64,000 nucleotides of DNA from Spirometra erinaceieuropaei (Eukaryota; Platyhelminthes; Cestoda; Diphyllobothriidea; Diphyllobothriidae): the NCBI GenBank assembly GCA_902702965.1, contig CACRXP010000676.1, forward strand, positions 68,618-132,617. Direction: 5' to 3'. Below the pieces are notes generated by a model, which was not told the DNA's origin, made no database searches, and saw only the letters and a list, made by a program, of their open reading frames with translations. Shown here piece after piece: positions 12,160 to 24,796 of the stretch (its first letter is position 1; each line of letters begins with the position of its first letter). The translations under genes and the position numbers were made by a program.

Positions 12160-12414
12160 CTCTTTGCGTCTCTCCCATTGAGATCGCAGGGTCTTGAGCT
12201 TTCGTTAAAATACAGTACGGAATGTCATGGATTCAGTTTAAAGACGCTGTATCGCCAGTTTGAAGAGCTAAGCGCGGGAAAAACAACCCTGTCCTCAGCA
12301 GAAATGCATAGTGAACATACTGAAATTACTTTCAATCCTCAAAATCAAGCATTCTTCTCATCATGCCAAAGCGATCAACCTTGCCTACTGTTGATCAAAG
12401 ACTCGACGGGAACG
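12160..12414 (+). CDS. TLDc (OXR1-like) gene, first TLDc-domain exon
   Basis: An 85-codon exon lies between AACTTTCTTTTTAG and ACG/GTGAGA, phase 0 at both ends. It encodes LFASLPLRSQGLELSLKYST, then ECHGFSLKTLYRQFEEL, a linker of about 30 residues, and QPCLLLIKDSTGT. The segments (Y)ST..HGFSLKTLYR and (P)CLLLIKD are hallmark TLDc beta-strands. The linker between LYR and CLLLIKD is longer than in human OXR1, where these elements are close together. A downstream alternative acceptor (ATCGCAG) would also keep frame but would drop the LPxR segment. Confidence 0.9.
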
Positions 12415-13215
12415 GTGAGATATATTATTTTTTGTTAAAAATGTGAAAGTATTTTCAAACTGTGAGTACTAGAACACCCGCACTACTGATGCAAGCCTGG
12501 CACGGGAGTTCATCACGAACTACTCTGCAAGGAGTATATTTCCGACAAGATTTTTGTGAAATAAACTGTAAGATACGCCTGTTTATTTTAGTCTGGCTGG
12601 CAACAATGCCATTGCTGTCGTTTAAAATTTAGACCTTAACTAATAAATGGCTGTTCAGGGTTTTGAAACAGTAAAGTATTCATTGAATTGATCTTGAATA
12701 TAGTCTTCTAGCGGAATATGATGACGCCAAGATGATTATTAGTCTGCCCAAAAATGAATACGGGTATAGTATGGTTAACACGAAAGGTGGCGTCCTTTAC
12801 GTCTTGTACACGGGGGTGGATATTAAGGTCGGAGACTTGCAGGGTTTCTTGAAACTGAGGCTAACTAGCTACCCCAAATTGTAGGGCTAAAAAGTGCACT
12901 TCGCTCTTGTTGTCAGAATAGATGGCTGAGCGCCCCCACTGATAATTCCGCTCTCATTTAAAAACATTCCTTTACTACGTTCTGTGGCAAAAACCCACTC
13001 AACCTGCGATACCCAGCCAGCTCCAACTGAAGCCTTTCCATTTATGTTAGTGAGGTTATATTAGAGGCATCTTAAGTCCCACTTAATTTTTCTTCGATGT
13101 CAGTGGTTTACTGTTTCTCTAACGTGCAAGGGGTAACCTTACACTTGCTGTCCCTATTGTGCAAAAACTCAGCCACAAAGGATTAGACTTATGGATTTTT
13201 TACGGTTTTTTAATG

Positions 13216-13448
13216 NNNNNNNNNNNNNNNNNNNNNNNNNNNNNNNNNNNNNNNNNNNNNNNNNNNNNNNNNNNNNNNNNNNNNNNNNNNNNNNNNNNNN
13301 NNNNNNNNNNNNNNNNNNNNNNNNNNNNNNNNNNNNNNNNNNNNNNNNNNNNNNNNNNNNNNNNNNNNNNNNNNNNNNNNNNNNNNNNNNNNNNNNNNNN
13401 NNNNNNNNNNNNNNNNNNNNNNNNNNNNNNNNNNNNNNNNNNNNNNNN
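13216..13448. other. assembly gap (233 N)
   Basis: An unbroken run of N inside the TLDc intron. Frames spanning it are meaningless. Confidence 0.99.
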
Positions 13449-15117
13449 CTTTGTGTTTAGCATCCAATTCTCTTCAACAAGGACAGCTTTACAAAACAAC
13501 GCGCCAAATACTCAGTTACACAGACATAGCAGTCATAATATCCATGGGCACAGTTAAAATCTTTAAAATGAACCCGATTTAGATTTAAAATTAATGGAAC
13601 CTTGATGTTTAATTCAGAACGTTTTATGTGTCATTTTTTAGTCTATTTTTTAACCGTACACATTTGTCTGCGTTAGCAGAAGAAGGCTTTTTGTGAGTTG
13701 TATATCGCCGAATTGCAACTTACAAGACTCCTGCGTCAGGTGTTAGCGCAGGGGACCTAAAACTGTTGGGTAAACTGTGTTTGCCTGTGACAAAAGCCTG
13801 ACTACATAGCTTTAAAACGCTCGAGACAAATGTTATACTACTGAGACAAACTACCGAAATTAATCAGAACTTTAAGACTGCAACTACGAGAGGCCCTTTC
13901 AATGCTCCCACAGTCATAATGTTAAAGAGAAGATAAATGTTAGTTCATAATATTAGGGGAGCTGAGGGTAATAATCTCCACAATTTTTGGAAGAAGTGAA
14001 AAAGAGGCCTCAGAAACATCGCCACTATAAGGAGGACCCCATCGTTATCACTGTGTGGTGCGAATTCGGGAAGTCATGTAGTTTCGGCCTTTTTATCGCA
14101 GGAAACAGCAAACTATGTTGAATGCTATGTTATCATTCTGCAGATCAACGTCATTATCAAACTATGACAGCCGGGACCATCAGATAATACCTTGTGTTTA
14201 GGATCACAGTCCCGCCAATATAAGCTAGTTTATTTAAGTGGTTCTAAATGATGTTTTTTACAAAGTTTCCGTGTGCCACGTTAGTTTGGCTTTACCCTAT
14301 CAGGATATTATTTTTATGTTTATGCTAGCACTACGGTTTAAGTAAAACCGTATTCTACCAATCTGAATCCAGGATTAAAATGAAGATATTACAGATACAA
14401 GTAATAATTTATTTCACCTACTTGCAAATAGAATCAAAAGTTCAATTTCGGCAAAAGTCACCAAGCACGTTGTAGGGTTCAATATTTGGATTTCTAGTTT
14501 TTAACTTTATTTGCACTGTTGTGCCTTCTCGTAAGCATTTTAAATTAACATGGCATGCAGATGTCCATGAAATTGCGAACAACCCTCAAATGTCCTCGTT
14601 CGTGAAGTGATGTCCCTAATATAATGCTGTACATTCTTGTTCGGACAAGTCAATCAAACGTTTTCTAAGTGAGGAAGGAGAGGGCTGGCCAAGCACCGGA
14701 GCCACTTTTGTCGTGCGACTCGAACACTCGCCTCTTTTCGTGACAGTTTGTTTCTTCGGACTGAGAGCTAAAACGCCTCTGTGGAATTTCTTTTCCTGGT
14801 CTGACTGAGAAGTTAAACATCATTGTTGAAGTTCAACAAGAAATTGCATCAATCACTTTGCTGGTGGAAAATTGATTCATTTTCTGATTTACTGATTAAC
14901 GTTTATTCAGGAAGACTTCAGCATTAGACGAGAATGACGATTTGAGAGAAGCCATCTCCTCTAAGCGAAACCAACAACGATTTTTTTTGCAATAGTTAAG
15001 TGTCTTAGTTTGTATTACGGTGTGAAACGAAGAGTCAAGAAAGAAATGACAAATATTGACCGAGGGAGGCAGTATGGCAATAGCGGATTCTGTACTACAA
15101 TCCGGTATAAAATCTAG

Positions 15118-15278
15118 GTAAAATGAAGGAAAGTGGTTAGAGCATGAAACTTCTAACGGAAAGTACACAGATTCGCGTCCGGGAGACTGCAAATAGCTCA
15201 AGGTTGTGCATGGTTGGTCGATGAGGGCTAATAAGGCAGAAGTGGTCATACCAGTCTCCTTAGTTTTTGTCAGTCATT
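15118..15278 (+). repeat. SINE-B copy, degraded
   Basis: A tRNA-like head (AGTGGTTAGAGCATGAAAC, then ACAGATTCGCGTCCGGGAG) is followed by the tail words GGTTGGTCGATGAGGGCTAA and CCAGTCTCCTTAGTTTTTGTC. The order of parts is the same as in the better copies near 11.7 and 49.6 kb. Confidence 0.65.
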
Positions 15279-15705
15279 GTTATCTGCATGTATACGTGGT
15301 TGCTGTGTGTGACTGTCTACCGTACTCTAGATCGACCCTTAAGCACAACTAGACGAGTTGGGCAGTAACTCCAGGTGTATGCAAACAATAAGCTATGTTA
15401 TCAACAATTACTTTGAGGACGGGTCGGCTTATGAATGTTTAAGCCATAATACCAGATGAGGATTGTAGATCGAGACGAATATTTTTATGCCTTTGCGATT
15501 GAGCGGCGTTTAACGATCCATAATGATTAGGAGAAGTATTGACCAAGTCGTTTTGCATTCAGTATAACGGTTGCTGCTAATAAATAAGCAGAACATATTT
15601 ATTGCCTTGCTTTGCCATTTTCAGTGATAATTTTTGGTCTTTTGTGCAAGACATTACCATTTAAAATTTATTAGTTTACTTTCAAAGAGAAAACACACCA
15701 CCGGT

Positions 15706-16195
15706 GAGTATGTTTTTAACTTTAAAAGTCCCATTGGTAAAGGCAGAGACATGGCGTTTTATCAACGGCCATTTCACGGTGTTAGAAAATCCCACAATTA
15801 AAATTTTTAAAAATCGAATTATACCCTTCCTTCGAGTATAAAACTGAAAGAAAACGTGATTTGCTACCCAATGAGTAAACGAATGAATATTGTGATCTTG
15901 TTTTCCACGAAATATAATTGAATTTTAAAGGACATCAAAAATCAATGGGAAGAGTGTATGCTATTTAAGTAGTCATTTTTAGTGAGTATGGCTTTTGCAT
16001 GTAGCCGGAAAGAAGTGCGTTCGAAAGCCGACATCCTGTGGTAACTAAATAATTGTAGAAATATGCTGCTTGGTGATTAGTTTTCCAGATCTATTTCATC
16101 AGTCTTTAAGAAGCGAAAACGTATTTCGGAATTTCGGTTGACATTTCATGAGTAAGTCCACCCACTGTATGACATTTTAGTCCTGTTTTTCTTAA
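15706..16195 (+). repeat. R1 repeat element, diverged single copy
   Basis: Colinear over about 460-490 bp with the right arm of the R1 palindrome at 41167-41650. Shared landmarks in order are AACGGCCATTT, TTAGAAAATC.CACAATT, GAGTATAAAACTGAAAG, ACCCAATGAGTAAACGAATG, CATCAAAAATCAATG, TTAAGTAGTCATTTTT, AAAGCCGACATCC, ATGCTGC and GACATTTCATGAGT. The match continues past the end of the palindrome arm (CTGTATGA), which shows the full element is longer than the arm. No ORF is conserved and the class is unknown. Confidence 0.75.
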
Positions 16196-17932
16196 ATAAT
16201 AGGCGTAGAGTAAAGGGGCTATTCTTGAATCGGTTAGACTGTCATTTTGACTTCTATTATTGCAAGTCCATGTCCGCGGCGACCTTTAGGTGTGAATATC
16301 GGGTTTAATGTATTGAGATATGAGTACCTTCGTCTTCTGGTGGATTAATTACTCCAGATGCATTACTTCCGTGTAATTTGTAAACACTGCTGCGAGTAAT
16401 AATGTCATCCAGGCAGAGGAAGTGTTTTTTCGTGCACTTCTGTACAAGGTTGCAAATTTGCCCATTGTCTTTTCAAATCGTATTTTACCTTTACTCAAGA
16501 ACAATTTTAGGTGGATATAAAATACTGTTATCAGAAATATCCTTTGCTGTGACGCGAGAGCGTACTAGTTATTACCGCTGTGTCGCTTACGCTTTTGACT
16601 GCCGATCGAACGCCATCAACAGTTGACATGGTGCTTTGCGTATGTACTGCCTGACGAGTTATGTACACATTGGGTGTTAATCGATTTGAGCAAAATTCCG
16701 CACGTCCATGAACGAAAAATACTCGTGAAAGGACTGTAAAGTCTCTTTTTGGTCAGCATGTAATTTCGGAAAATTTTTAAAGAATGACAATTAAGGTGCC
16801 CAAGACTTTAAAGATAAGAAAATGTAGACAATTTAATCCTCCGCATCCGAGAAAATGTCGGGAAAACCTACACATACTGGTGGCCCCAAACTTTAAACTT
16901 GTATGAGTTCCATGAAATTTCCGGACATATTGAAATGTTATTACTTCTAACTTGTAAATTATGAATAGGGAACTTATTCCACATAGAAGCTTGGGATCTT
17001 ATCATTTTTGTAGAGGGCACAATTATTACCTAAGCTAGCTAAGTCGCTTTCAGCGCCGGTGCACTGCTACGATCTGGACTGCCTTTTCATCATCGATTGT
17101 TCATGTTAGCACTCAGTTATTTGGACCGACTTTGAAATTCTTACTGCTATGTCATCCGTCAACCCTGTTAATCTCAGTCATTACTTGATCATAATGACCA
17201 GATTCATATGCAAATTAAATGAAAGCAAAGTCAGTCATTTGGTTTGCAAGCCAAGATGATGGTGGTTAGTAAGCAGGGGTTATGGGTGGGCTAGATCATT
17301 CTACCTCAGTCTCCTTACAGTATACCCACAACATGCATTCTATCGAAGTTTGTTTGACAACTTTTACAGTTGTACAATTTCTGGTCAGGTGAAATTCATG
17401 CACCAGTTCATCTGAATGTCTTACTTCTTAGGATACAAATATAGCACTATGGATTATTCAGAAGACCATTTGACGAGCATACGCGTGCCATCGATAAATT
17501 CTCATTGGGCCTGTACATCTATATGGGAACAAGGTACAAACTGAAACGTGTGAACGATAAATGCAATCGTTTACAGTTTGTCTTCGCATGCTAACGGGGA
17601 GGGGGGAGTGACAGTGAGGGTTAGGCAGAGATTATGCAAAGAAGCAAATATTTGATCTTTATCGACAGAAACTTCTCACAAATAGTAATAGACGCATTTC
17701 GGTCGCTTAACTTAGTAACATTTCTGCAATTCACACGTAAGGCACATACTTATACCAATTTGAGATACAGTCATAAAATGCATCAGCGTATGATGTGAGC
17801 TCAACATCCAATCAAGAAAATTTCTGGATTTTCTGTCATACGAGTAATCGAACAAGTCTATATCAAAGGGATAATGGTCAGAAATATTTGCAGAAGCATG
17901 TCTTGTTTTAAAAATTGTTACAAACTTTACAG

Positions 17933-18106
17933 GTTTTTGGAGCTTACATGAACTGTCCCCCGAGAATGAGCAAAGGAGAATTCTATGGCACTGGTGAATG
18001 TTTCGTGTTTCACTGGACTGGTACAGACACATCAACTACAACTCTCGACGAGTCTGGACGTACCACGTCGGATGAAAAGTCGTTTGGCTCCCCAAAATAT
18101 TTCAAG
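17933..18106 (+). CDS. TLDc (OXR1-like) gene, second TLDc-domain exon
   Basis: A 58-codon exon begins after AAACTTTACAG, in phase 0, with VFGAYMNCPPRMSKGEFYGT and GECFVFHWTG. This is the TLDc segment that in OXR1 reads (I/V)FGA...S..FYGTGE.F, so family and frame are clear. After FHWTG comes a polar, Thr/Ser-rich stretch (about 28 residues, TDTSTTTLDESGRTTSDEK) that typical TLDc domains lack, ending GSPKYFK at the donor GTTTCT. The donor is weak at +3 to +6, so the exact end is less sure than the start. Confidence 0.88.
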
Positions 18107-21100
18107 GTTTCTTTCATTTTATTTCATTTAAAACAATGGTTGAGGACTAACAATGATAAATGCAATCTACAAAAGTAGCTGCTTAAAAACTTAACTTTGT
18201 CACTCATATTATAGAAGATGAAAAGTAACAAAGCAAGGGGATTGCACGAAAATAACGCTTTTAAGGCAAACATCTCTTGACTGACAATTCTAATAGCACA
18301 CATCCACCGGGTTAAATAAAGCCAATTCCTTGTTTTAAACATTATTCATGGCAATCCTTTGCCTACTCAGCTAGCCATGATAGGTTTTTACGTGATGTCT
18401 CGCATACGAGGACATATGCTGAGGCAAAAGAGCAGTACTTTGAAATTTCCAAGAAGCATTAGTTGACATAAAATAAACACCTAAAAGCGGCCTTCATTTT
18501 CAATGTAGCAAACCATGATGCCTGATCAACCAGTAAGCCCATGCGCTAAAGATTCATGACTGTCCCAAGGAAGGCAATCTGCTACCCTCAGTGAAATGTT
18601 TCAAATGCTAATGTTGCTTCGATGTAACAAAGTGCAGAAAATAAAAAAATAGTATGCATTTTTGTCTGCTACGATTGTAAAGGTGTAGATAATTGTCTTA
18701 TGTCTGATTGTGTTCGGTGCCATAATAAAGTAACGAGTCTGACACAATTTTCGGACCAACAGAATAATTTCAGTTATGATTAGTTAAATCAACGCATAGG
18801 TGCATTAGAAGCAGCACCGTGGTTTAAAAATAACAGTTCTTTCTACATATAATATTCTATATTTTCTTCGAGCTCTGTCGCGTTAATAAAATTATATTAA
18901 ATGTACGCCGTACGTGGTAATTTAATCGACACGCTGATGCAAAAGACAGGCTTAGTGTTGCCTTAAGTCCACCGCATATCCCTCAGCTGCAGAATAATGT
19001 AATCTCTAATAAATCGAAGCAGTAGGACAACTCAGCAACCCAAAACATCACGGTCTTGTTCATTTACTATTGTCAACTAGAACATATCCTCCTTTATCGA
19101 CATTTTTGAGTTATATGTTATATGCGATATACAAGCTGTATAGATATGAAGTCAGTCAAATTTCCTTGAACAGGTTACGCTTTGGTTTAACGGATGAGAT
19201 CTTCCGATAAGTGCCATCAGGTTATTTTCAGACATAGATCAGTATTTCACTATACTACGCCTCTTCATAGCACGCGGATCTAGCACAGCACAGAAGACCG
19301 AGGGCGGTCATTGCGTTGCCTTGGTTCTTCTCTGAACAGTAGGGTTAAAATAACAGCCGCGGTAGGAAGTACTTTAGGCCATTGTCTGCAAGAATACGCA
19401 TTTAAATTTTGGCTACTTTTGTGGGAACCAAATAATTAATGTTAACATGATGTACGTCGTCTAGTTAAAAAACTAAGTAAATCCAAGTCGACATCTGACG
19501 AAACATTTCATAGTTTGCAGAAGAGACAGCTGTGAGGATAATTTAAACTGTTCAGTCAGTGCAGATCGACTATGTTCACGTTAATTTATTAGTATAGTTC
19601 ATTAGGTAAGCCCGCGAGGCGAACTGTCACAAAAACAACTGATGGTTTACCGCGAAGGTAAAAATAAGTAATTTAGATTCAAGCATTCTGCAAAGGAAAA
19701 ATTTATGATTGTCTGGATGATGAAAGAACACAATCAGTAAAAGCAATAAAAGAAAAAAAGAACGCGCACTGATAAAAAGTCTTGTTTTGCTGCTCTGCGA
19801 CAGCATGCTAGAAACTCATTCTTTTGAACAACAATCGGGTCCAACTTCCATTTTCATAGCTTACATTTACATAATACTTGACGAATGGTGGAGTATTTTT
19901 TGGAGTTGCTACTTACTCACTATGTACCGCCAAAACCACTAAAATTAATGGCAGTCAGGTTTATAAATTTTCTTTTATATTATTTTGTACACTGCACACC
20001 ATCCATAGACAAATCCCAAATCCATTAGATGCTCGATGCTAGGTTGGATTTGAAACGAGTGATTAACATTTTGAGTATTGCTAAGTTTTAATTTGTTATA
20101 GAAATATTAAAAAACGAAGTAGGGTAGTCAGGACCCACCAATAGCAAAGTCGGTCTTAATGAGACTAAAAGGCATGTAAGGTTGCGACTCCTTGTAGGCG
20201 TTTGACAAAAGTCTATGACAATATCCATTCTAGTTACAGGCGAGATGCGCAATAGAAGAGCCAAGTTAATAACATGAATATTACTTTTTCCAACATTTAC
20301 CCATGCTGCATAACCAACCGAATTCAATGTAATGTGTAATGCTCAGCGTTAACTGGCTTTCATTACCTTATATGCTGCAATAAAACCGATTACTTCATAT
20401 GGAACCCAGAAAAAATTGAATGTTCTAAGGTAGAACGATATACCATAGTTGACAGCACAGCCACAATTTAAATACACCATAATTCACTTACTGATGTAAG
20501 ATCGCATGTGTATTTTGAAAATACCTGAAAATCAACAGTCATCTTTTGCCTTAAAAGTTCTTAATCGTATAATATATTCCCTTTATTTCAATTTCCTATT
20601 TCTATTTCAATTATTTTATAGAGATATCTCTGGTCTGGCAAAAATTATTTCTTCCTATCGGGCGAACAGGATTCTTTCATAATCGGCTGCACAGAGTATG
20701 CTGTAGATGTGTGGATTTGTTTGTACTGTTGATTGTTTATTGTTTTTGACATTCACTGATAAGGGACAACCTGAAATGACTCTTCAGTATCTACTAGTGT
20801 TTATTCATGAAATCTTCCACTATTAATTTAATTTGCTGTCCGGTCAACCGAAATATTGTGTAAGTACTTCGGTAATTTTAAGAGCTCGTCTTTGAATAAT
20901 GGTCTTGCGTAGAGTACGCGTGGAGGAAAGGACCCTTAACCTGTCAGTCGGAAATTGTTTTTATTATGCTTCAAAACATATTCAGTGTTCAAGCCAAACC
21001 ATCTAACCTATTCTTGCGTTCAGGGACTCATAATACTGTTACCTCATATATGCGGCACTTGAAAATGTAAGTGTAATAGTAGCACTTGAATCTTTAAACA

Positions 21101-22728
21101 CGTGCACCTATTCCAGGACTTGAAGAACACGACAAGCGTAATGTTCGAATCTCAAAGTGTTATTCTTTACCGATGCGAGACACTGTGGAGTATGCGACCC
21201 ACTAAATACTGCCTATTTGATGCTACTTTCAATAGTCTCCGAGGACGAAGTCGACTGCCTAAAAAGACAAATCGATCTTCTTTGTGCGTCGGCAAATTTG
21301 GCTTTCCTAATCTTGTACATAAAAACCACCCGTCATTACCCTTATGAAACACTGAGGTGTGAATTATTTCTGAAAGATGTATTGAAATAACGTAGCAAGT
21401 CTAGTTGGTCAAGCCAACGAACAAATTTAAAATTAACAGGTTGCAGAGCACATGCATTTAAATGAACTCCGCGTGTGGAAAGATCTTCAAGCACAAAATT
21501 ACTAGATGCGCATAAATATAAATAACCGACAGTGCAGTTTTTCTCTTTAATCACCGTAATACATTCAGGCGACACTACAGCTTATTACGTAGGTCGATAA
21601 AAGAACAACTCAAGCAGGTTGTGACGACACTATCAGCCACATTCTACTAAGCTTTGACTTCGATATAGGCCACTTCGTGCAAGTTGGATTTCACACTTGT
21701 TTTGAGTAGGGATTGCTTAAGATCGGAAGAGAAAGCTGTTTTACATTTTATCGGACAGGGTCTTGTCCATCATAGCAAAAAAATTTGATGACTATGGATA
21801 TTTCCAGTTGTTTCGCAGATTACTACCTTACGGTTGAGTAAAACCTGATATTTGGGTTTATATTACAGGTGCTTGTTAACATCATTATTTGGATACCTCA
21901 GAATTGCATTATCATATGCGTGCCCGCAAAAGAATCCCGACATACAGTGTTGTGCACTGGGTCACACAATCTGCAATGGAGGGTAGTCCAATTTAAGTGG
22001 AAAAACATATTTATGTCCAATTGAGAATAGAGGACTGGGCAGTATCACCGCGCACAAGAAGGTATCTAACGCCTTAACTAACGTAGACGCTGATCGAAAA
22101 TCGGTGAATACGGTTAGCAAAGCATTAGACGTGCTGCCTTACTAAGATGTCCTTATTACTTGGTTATAGTTAAAGGAAGAGATTCACCCGAACGGTCGCA
22201 GTTCTACTGCTGATCTCTAATGTCGGAAGTGATTCCAAGTTTTCGAAGATCTCCACCGAAAGCACAATGAAACTAATTACATGCCACAGTAGTTGGGTTC
22301 ACTTTTTGCTTCCATCGTCGTCCGTATTGGGGGATTGTGCGATTTGTCAGGATATATTACACAGAAAAGATCCGTTAGGATAACTACACCAGATTTGATG
22401 AAATTTCTTAGTGTAGAACACGTTCTGAAATGCATAAATAACGCGTGTAGTTCTAAGGCACTCCATGAGAATTGTATTCGTTTTTGCATGGCATAATAGG
22501 GCTAGAATACATGTAAGTAACAACCATACCAACTAACTTCCCTTGATCGTAAATTTGTGTCTCCTTAAATGTGGCCGTATATTCAAAGAGGCCGTGAAAC
22601 TCTGTTATACCAAACTGATCTCTGGTAAACTGCTCGGATGTTTTTCGTTTTGACATAGAAGCGTATTCTTACTGTTTGAGAGATTAAGTGTAATCAGATT
22701 TGAAAACCAACCTTTGCATTTCCGTCAG
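18107..22728 (+). other. 4.6-kb intron of TLDc gene
   Basis: It ends with TTTGCATTTCCGTCAG. Apart from a coding-like remnant near 21.1-21.4 kb, no recognised repeat or gene was seen. A 67-codon - strand frame at 22453-22656 starts with an ATG and reads plausibly for about 40 residues, but it has no recognised family. Confidence 0.7.
21102..21390 (+). pseudogene. coding-like remnant, unknown family
   Basis: Two overlapping + frames each read 77-81 codons. The frame ending at 21390 has a protein-like run: FFTDARHCGVCDPLNTAYLM, then SEDEVDCLKRQIDLLCASAN, ending in Lys and a stop. Regular Cys spacing and an amphipathic leucine pattern suggest a decayed coding fragment, perhaps of a mobile element. 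It is inside the TLDc intron and has no splice context matching that gene. Confidence 0.2.
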
Positions 22729-22859
22729 GATGTGTTCATTAAATGGCTCAAAGCAGATATCAGATTGAGCAGATTTGATAAACCGACGTTATTTGCTTTT
22801 GGTGTTTGCTCTGATGACTTAAACATATTGTTAACAGCACTCAGCAGTTTTATTTTTAG
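22729..22859 (+). CDS. TLDc (OXR1-like) gene, third TLDc-domain exon
   Basis: A 131-bp exon lies between TTTCCGTCAG and TTTTTAG/GTAAGC. It is entered in phase 0 and ends with two bases that combine with the first base of the next exon (AG+C, Ser). It reads DVFIKWLKADIRLSRFDKPT, then LFAFGVCSDDLNILL.ALSSF. The position corresponds to the segment between FYGTGE and the glycine-rich GLWLD turn, but the sequence resembles standard family members only weakly. It is called because both splice sites are good, it is stop-free, and the phase links exactly to the well-recognised last exon. Confidence 0.7.
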
Positions 22860-23099
22860 GTAAGCCTAATTTTTTGTTTTATTCAGTGAATTGTTGTCTT
22901 TTTGAATGGTATATTAAGAGGTCCCTTTAGCTTTTACAGACCACAGAGTGTGACTTCTAGTAGGTGCTTTTTGTTGATCATGTTGATCATCGTTGAACGT
23001 TTGACATTTGTGTGCCCGAGTATATATATGTATACAGTTTGGGCAGTTTCGTTTATCAAATTTTTTATAATTTAATTCATCCCACGTTTTCTATTTTAG
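22860..23099 (+). other. short intron of TLDc gene
   Basis: A 240-bp intron, GTAAGC to TTTTCTATTTTAG, with an unambiguous pyrimidine tract. Confidence 0.8.
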
Positions 23100-23235
23100 C
23101 GGTAAATCGGCTATACGAATAGATGGTGATGTTTTACGTGGCAGATCTCAGGCTTGCGGAACGTTTGATAATCCAGAACTCACGGTCCCTGGGGACTTTT
23201 TCATCCACACTCTCGAAGTTTGGGCATTTTTGTAA
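23100..23235 (+). CDS. TLDc (OXR1-like) gene, last exon with stop
   Basis: The exon starts after CTATTTTAG. It encodes GKSAIRIDGDVLRGRSQACG, then TFDNPELTVPGDFFIHTLEV and WAFL, then TAA at 23233-23235. This matches the conserved end of TLDc proteins, where D.DL..GRS..C.TF.N..L...  .DF.....EVW(A/G)F closes the domain just before the stop codon. The usual GLWLD is replaced by AIRIDG. Together with the exons at 12160 and 17933 it makes the family assignment firm. Confidence 0.92.
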
Positions 23236-23423
23236 GCGCACATTGCAGAAATGGAGCGGTAGATCACAGCAGTTTTATTTTTTGTCAGAACTTTTTGTGA
23301 TCGCACTCAGCAGAACCTTTTAATTTATGTTTGATGTACGATGCGTCAAGAGCTCACGCTGAAATTTTTCAAAGACACATCTCGTTTTCTACAAACAGCG
23401 CCTCATTTTAATAATGGGATAGC

Positions 23424-23429
23424 ATTAAA
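23424..23429 (+). promoter_or_regulatory. candidate poly(A) signal of the TLDc gene
   Basis: ATTAAA lies about 190 bases after the stop codon, followed by T-rich sequence. It is one of several AT-rich hexamers, so this is only a candidate. Confidence 0.3.
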
Positions 23430-24796
23430 AGTTTAATTTTTGTTCATCAATTCCATCCAAAAATACACAAATTGCTTCTCTTTATCTTTCAAAAGAAAAT
23501 GGCCTTTTGCAACGCCGTATTACTGCACCCACACCAATACCCATGCAATATAGGGCGACATGTCACCACCTACAATGTTTGCTGAACTATCCTCCTCCTT
23601 TTAACGGGCATTTTTATTCTATCCTTCCTGAGGGTCACACATTCGCCTTTTGTTTTCCTTGATAAGAAAAAGTAACCGCTCGAATCTTCAGGAAACTCCC
23701 TGGACATTGTAACGAAAAATGGCATTGCAGACATGCAACACAAACATTAGGGAGTAAAATTCGACCTGACAACTAGGGCTTTGTGCTATAATGTTTCTTT
23801 ACGGAGTTGCTACTAAAAAGTATGTTCACGTTTTCTTGTGCCGCACACATAGTTATGTTTTGAAATATTCGCCTTGGCTGCCGTTTCGTTTAGCCTGAAC
23901 AAACATCTTAAACAAACTGAGATGCACGACTGTTAGCAATTTGCCTGTCGTAAAAATTTTGAAATGATTTGAATTTTCGACAAACAAGCGTGTCCTTCTT
24001 TACTGTAAGGGTGCACGAGCAAACTCCTTGAGGCTGTTGAGGCGTGAAGAGGAGATGCAGGAGAGTCCGTACACTCGCCGTTCATAAATGGTTTTGCTCG
24101 CAACGCCTGCTTGCGTTTACTTTCGATTGGGAAAGAAGTCAGAAACAGTATAAAAAGCTAAGTCGGGGAAGACCAGTGATTGGAAGAACTCGTGAATATT
24201 TAAATAGCGTCTTAGGGATGACAGCCAACGTCTCTGCTACCTGCGCCGGTAGATGGCACGGACAAAAGTGGACCTTCATCACGAGATAGTGTTGCTTAGA
24301 AAGGTTTGCCCACTGGTCGCGAAGTCCTAAAGAGAATACTTAAAGGGACAGGGCGAAAGGTATGTTTTTGAGGGGGAACCAAAAAATTGCGTTGACACAA
24401 CTTTGATTCACAGCATGTGAATTCGGCGTCATAAACGACACTGAAACCCATTAAACACGCAACCTTACATCAAGTGTTCTGTCGCGCGTAATATACTGCA
24501 ACACGCTCTCTGCTGGAGAACTGTTGTGGGGATTTATAGCGCGTCAGCATAGACAATGGCATTAATGTAGCCTAAGAATTTGCTTCATAATTCATCAGGC
24601 TGACGAGTACCTCTCCTTTACACCTCTCGGATTAACCGGGGTCGATTAACGACAGTCATTTTTAAATTCACTGTGATGTTCCATCCCTGCGTTTCTAAAA
24701 TGTACTACGTAGCTCTCGGGGCAAACAAGTTCTACTGCTAAATTAACCTTTGATCTGCGTAAAGAAAACAGAAATCTCTCATAAACCAACATTTTA
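23430..24796. other. intergenic, nothing recognised
   Basis: This follows the TLDc gene. An 81-codon + frame at 24044-24289 is basic and without recognised domain or splice context, and is not called as a gene. Confidence 0.4.

Larger units (their letters stand above)
12415..17932 (+). other. 5.5-kb intron of TLDc gene
   Basis: It runs from GTGAGATA to AAACTTTACAG. It contains an assembly gap (13216-13448), a SINE-B copy (15118-15278) and an R1 copy (15706-16195). The rest (12415-13215, 13449-15117, 16196-17932) is AT-rich sequence with no supported gene. Confidence 0.75.
5380..23235 (+). other. gene span: TLDc-domain protein, OXR1/NCOA7-like
   Basis: Six exons (5442-5913, 6707-6838, 12160-12414, 17933-18106, 22729-22859, 23100-23235) join with matching phases 0, 0, 0, 0 and 2 into one frame of roughly 430 codons. 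The C-terminal part reads as a TLDc domain: a leading LPxR..G, then KYSTECHGFSLKTLYR, CLLLIKD, VFGAY, EFYGTGECF, and a final RIDGD..RGRS..C.TFDNP and LEVWAF. OXR1, NCOA7 and related TLDc proteins protect cells from oxidative stress, and some bind or regulate the V-ATPase (established for the family). Whether this one does is inference. No LysM or GRAM exon was found, so this is either a short isoform or upstream exons lie outside the recognised set. A possible poly(A) signal ATTAAA lies at 23424-23429. Confidence 0.85.

Noticed and set aside
13159..13557. Open frames running through the N block
   Set aside because: Most of their length is N; they are products of an assembly gap. The same holds for frames at 24738-25088 and 42493-42886.
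16402..16626. 74-codon + frame in the TLDc intron as an exon
   Set aside because: It has no similarity to TLDc proteins. The exons at 12160-12414 and 17933-18106 join directly in phase, leaving no room for it.
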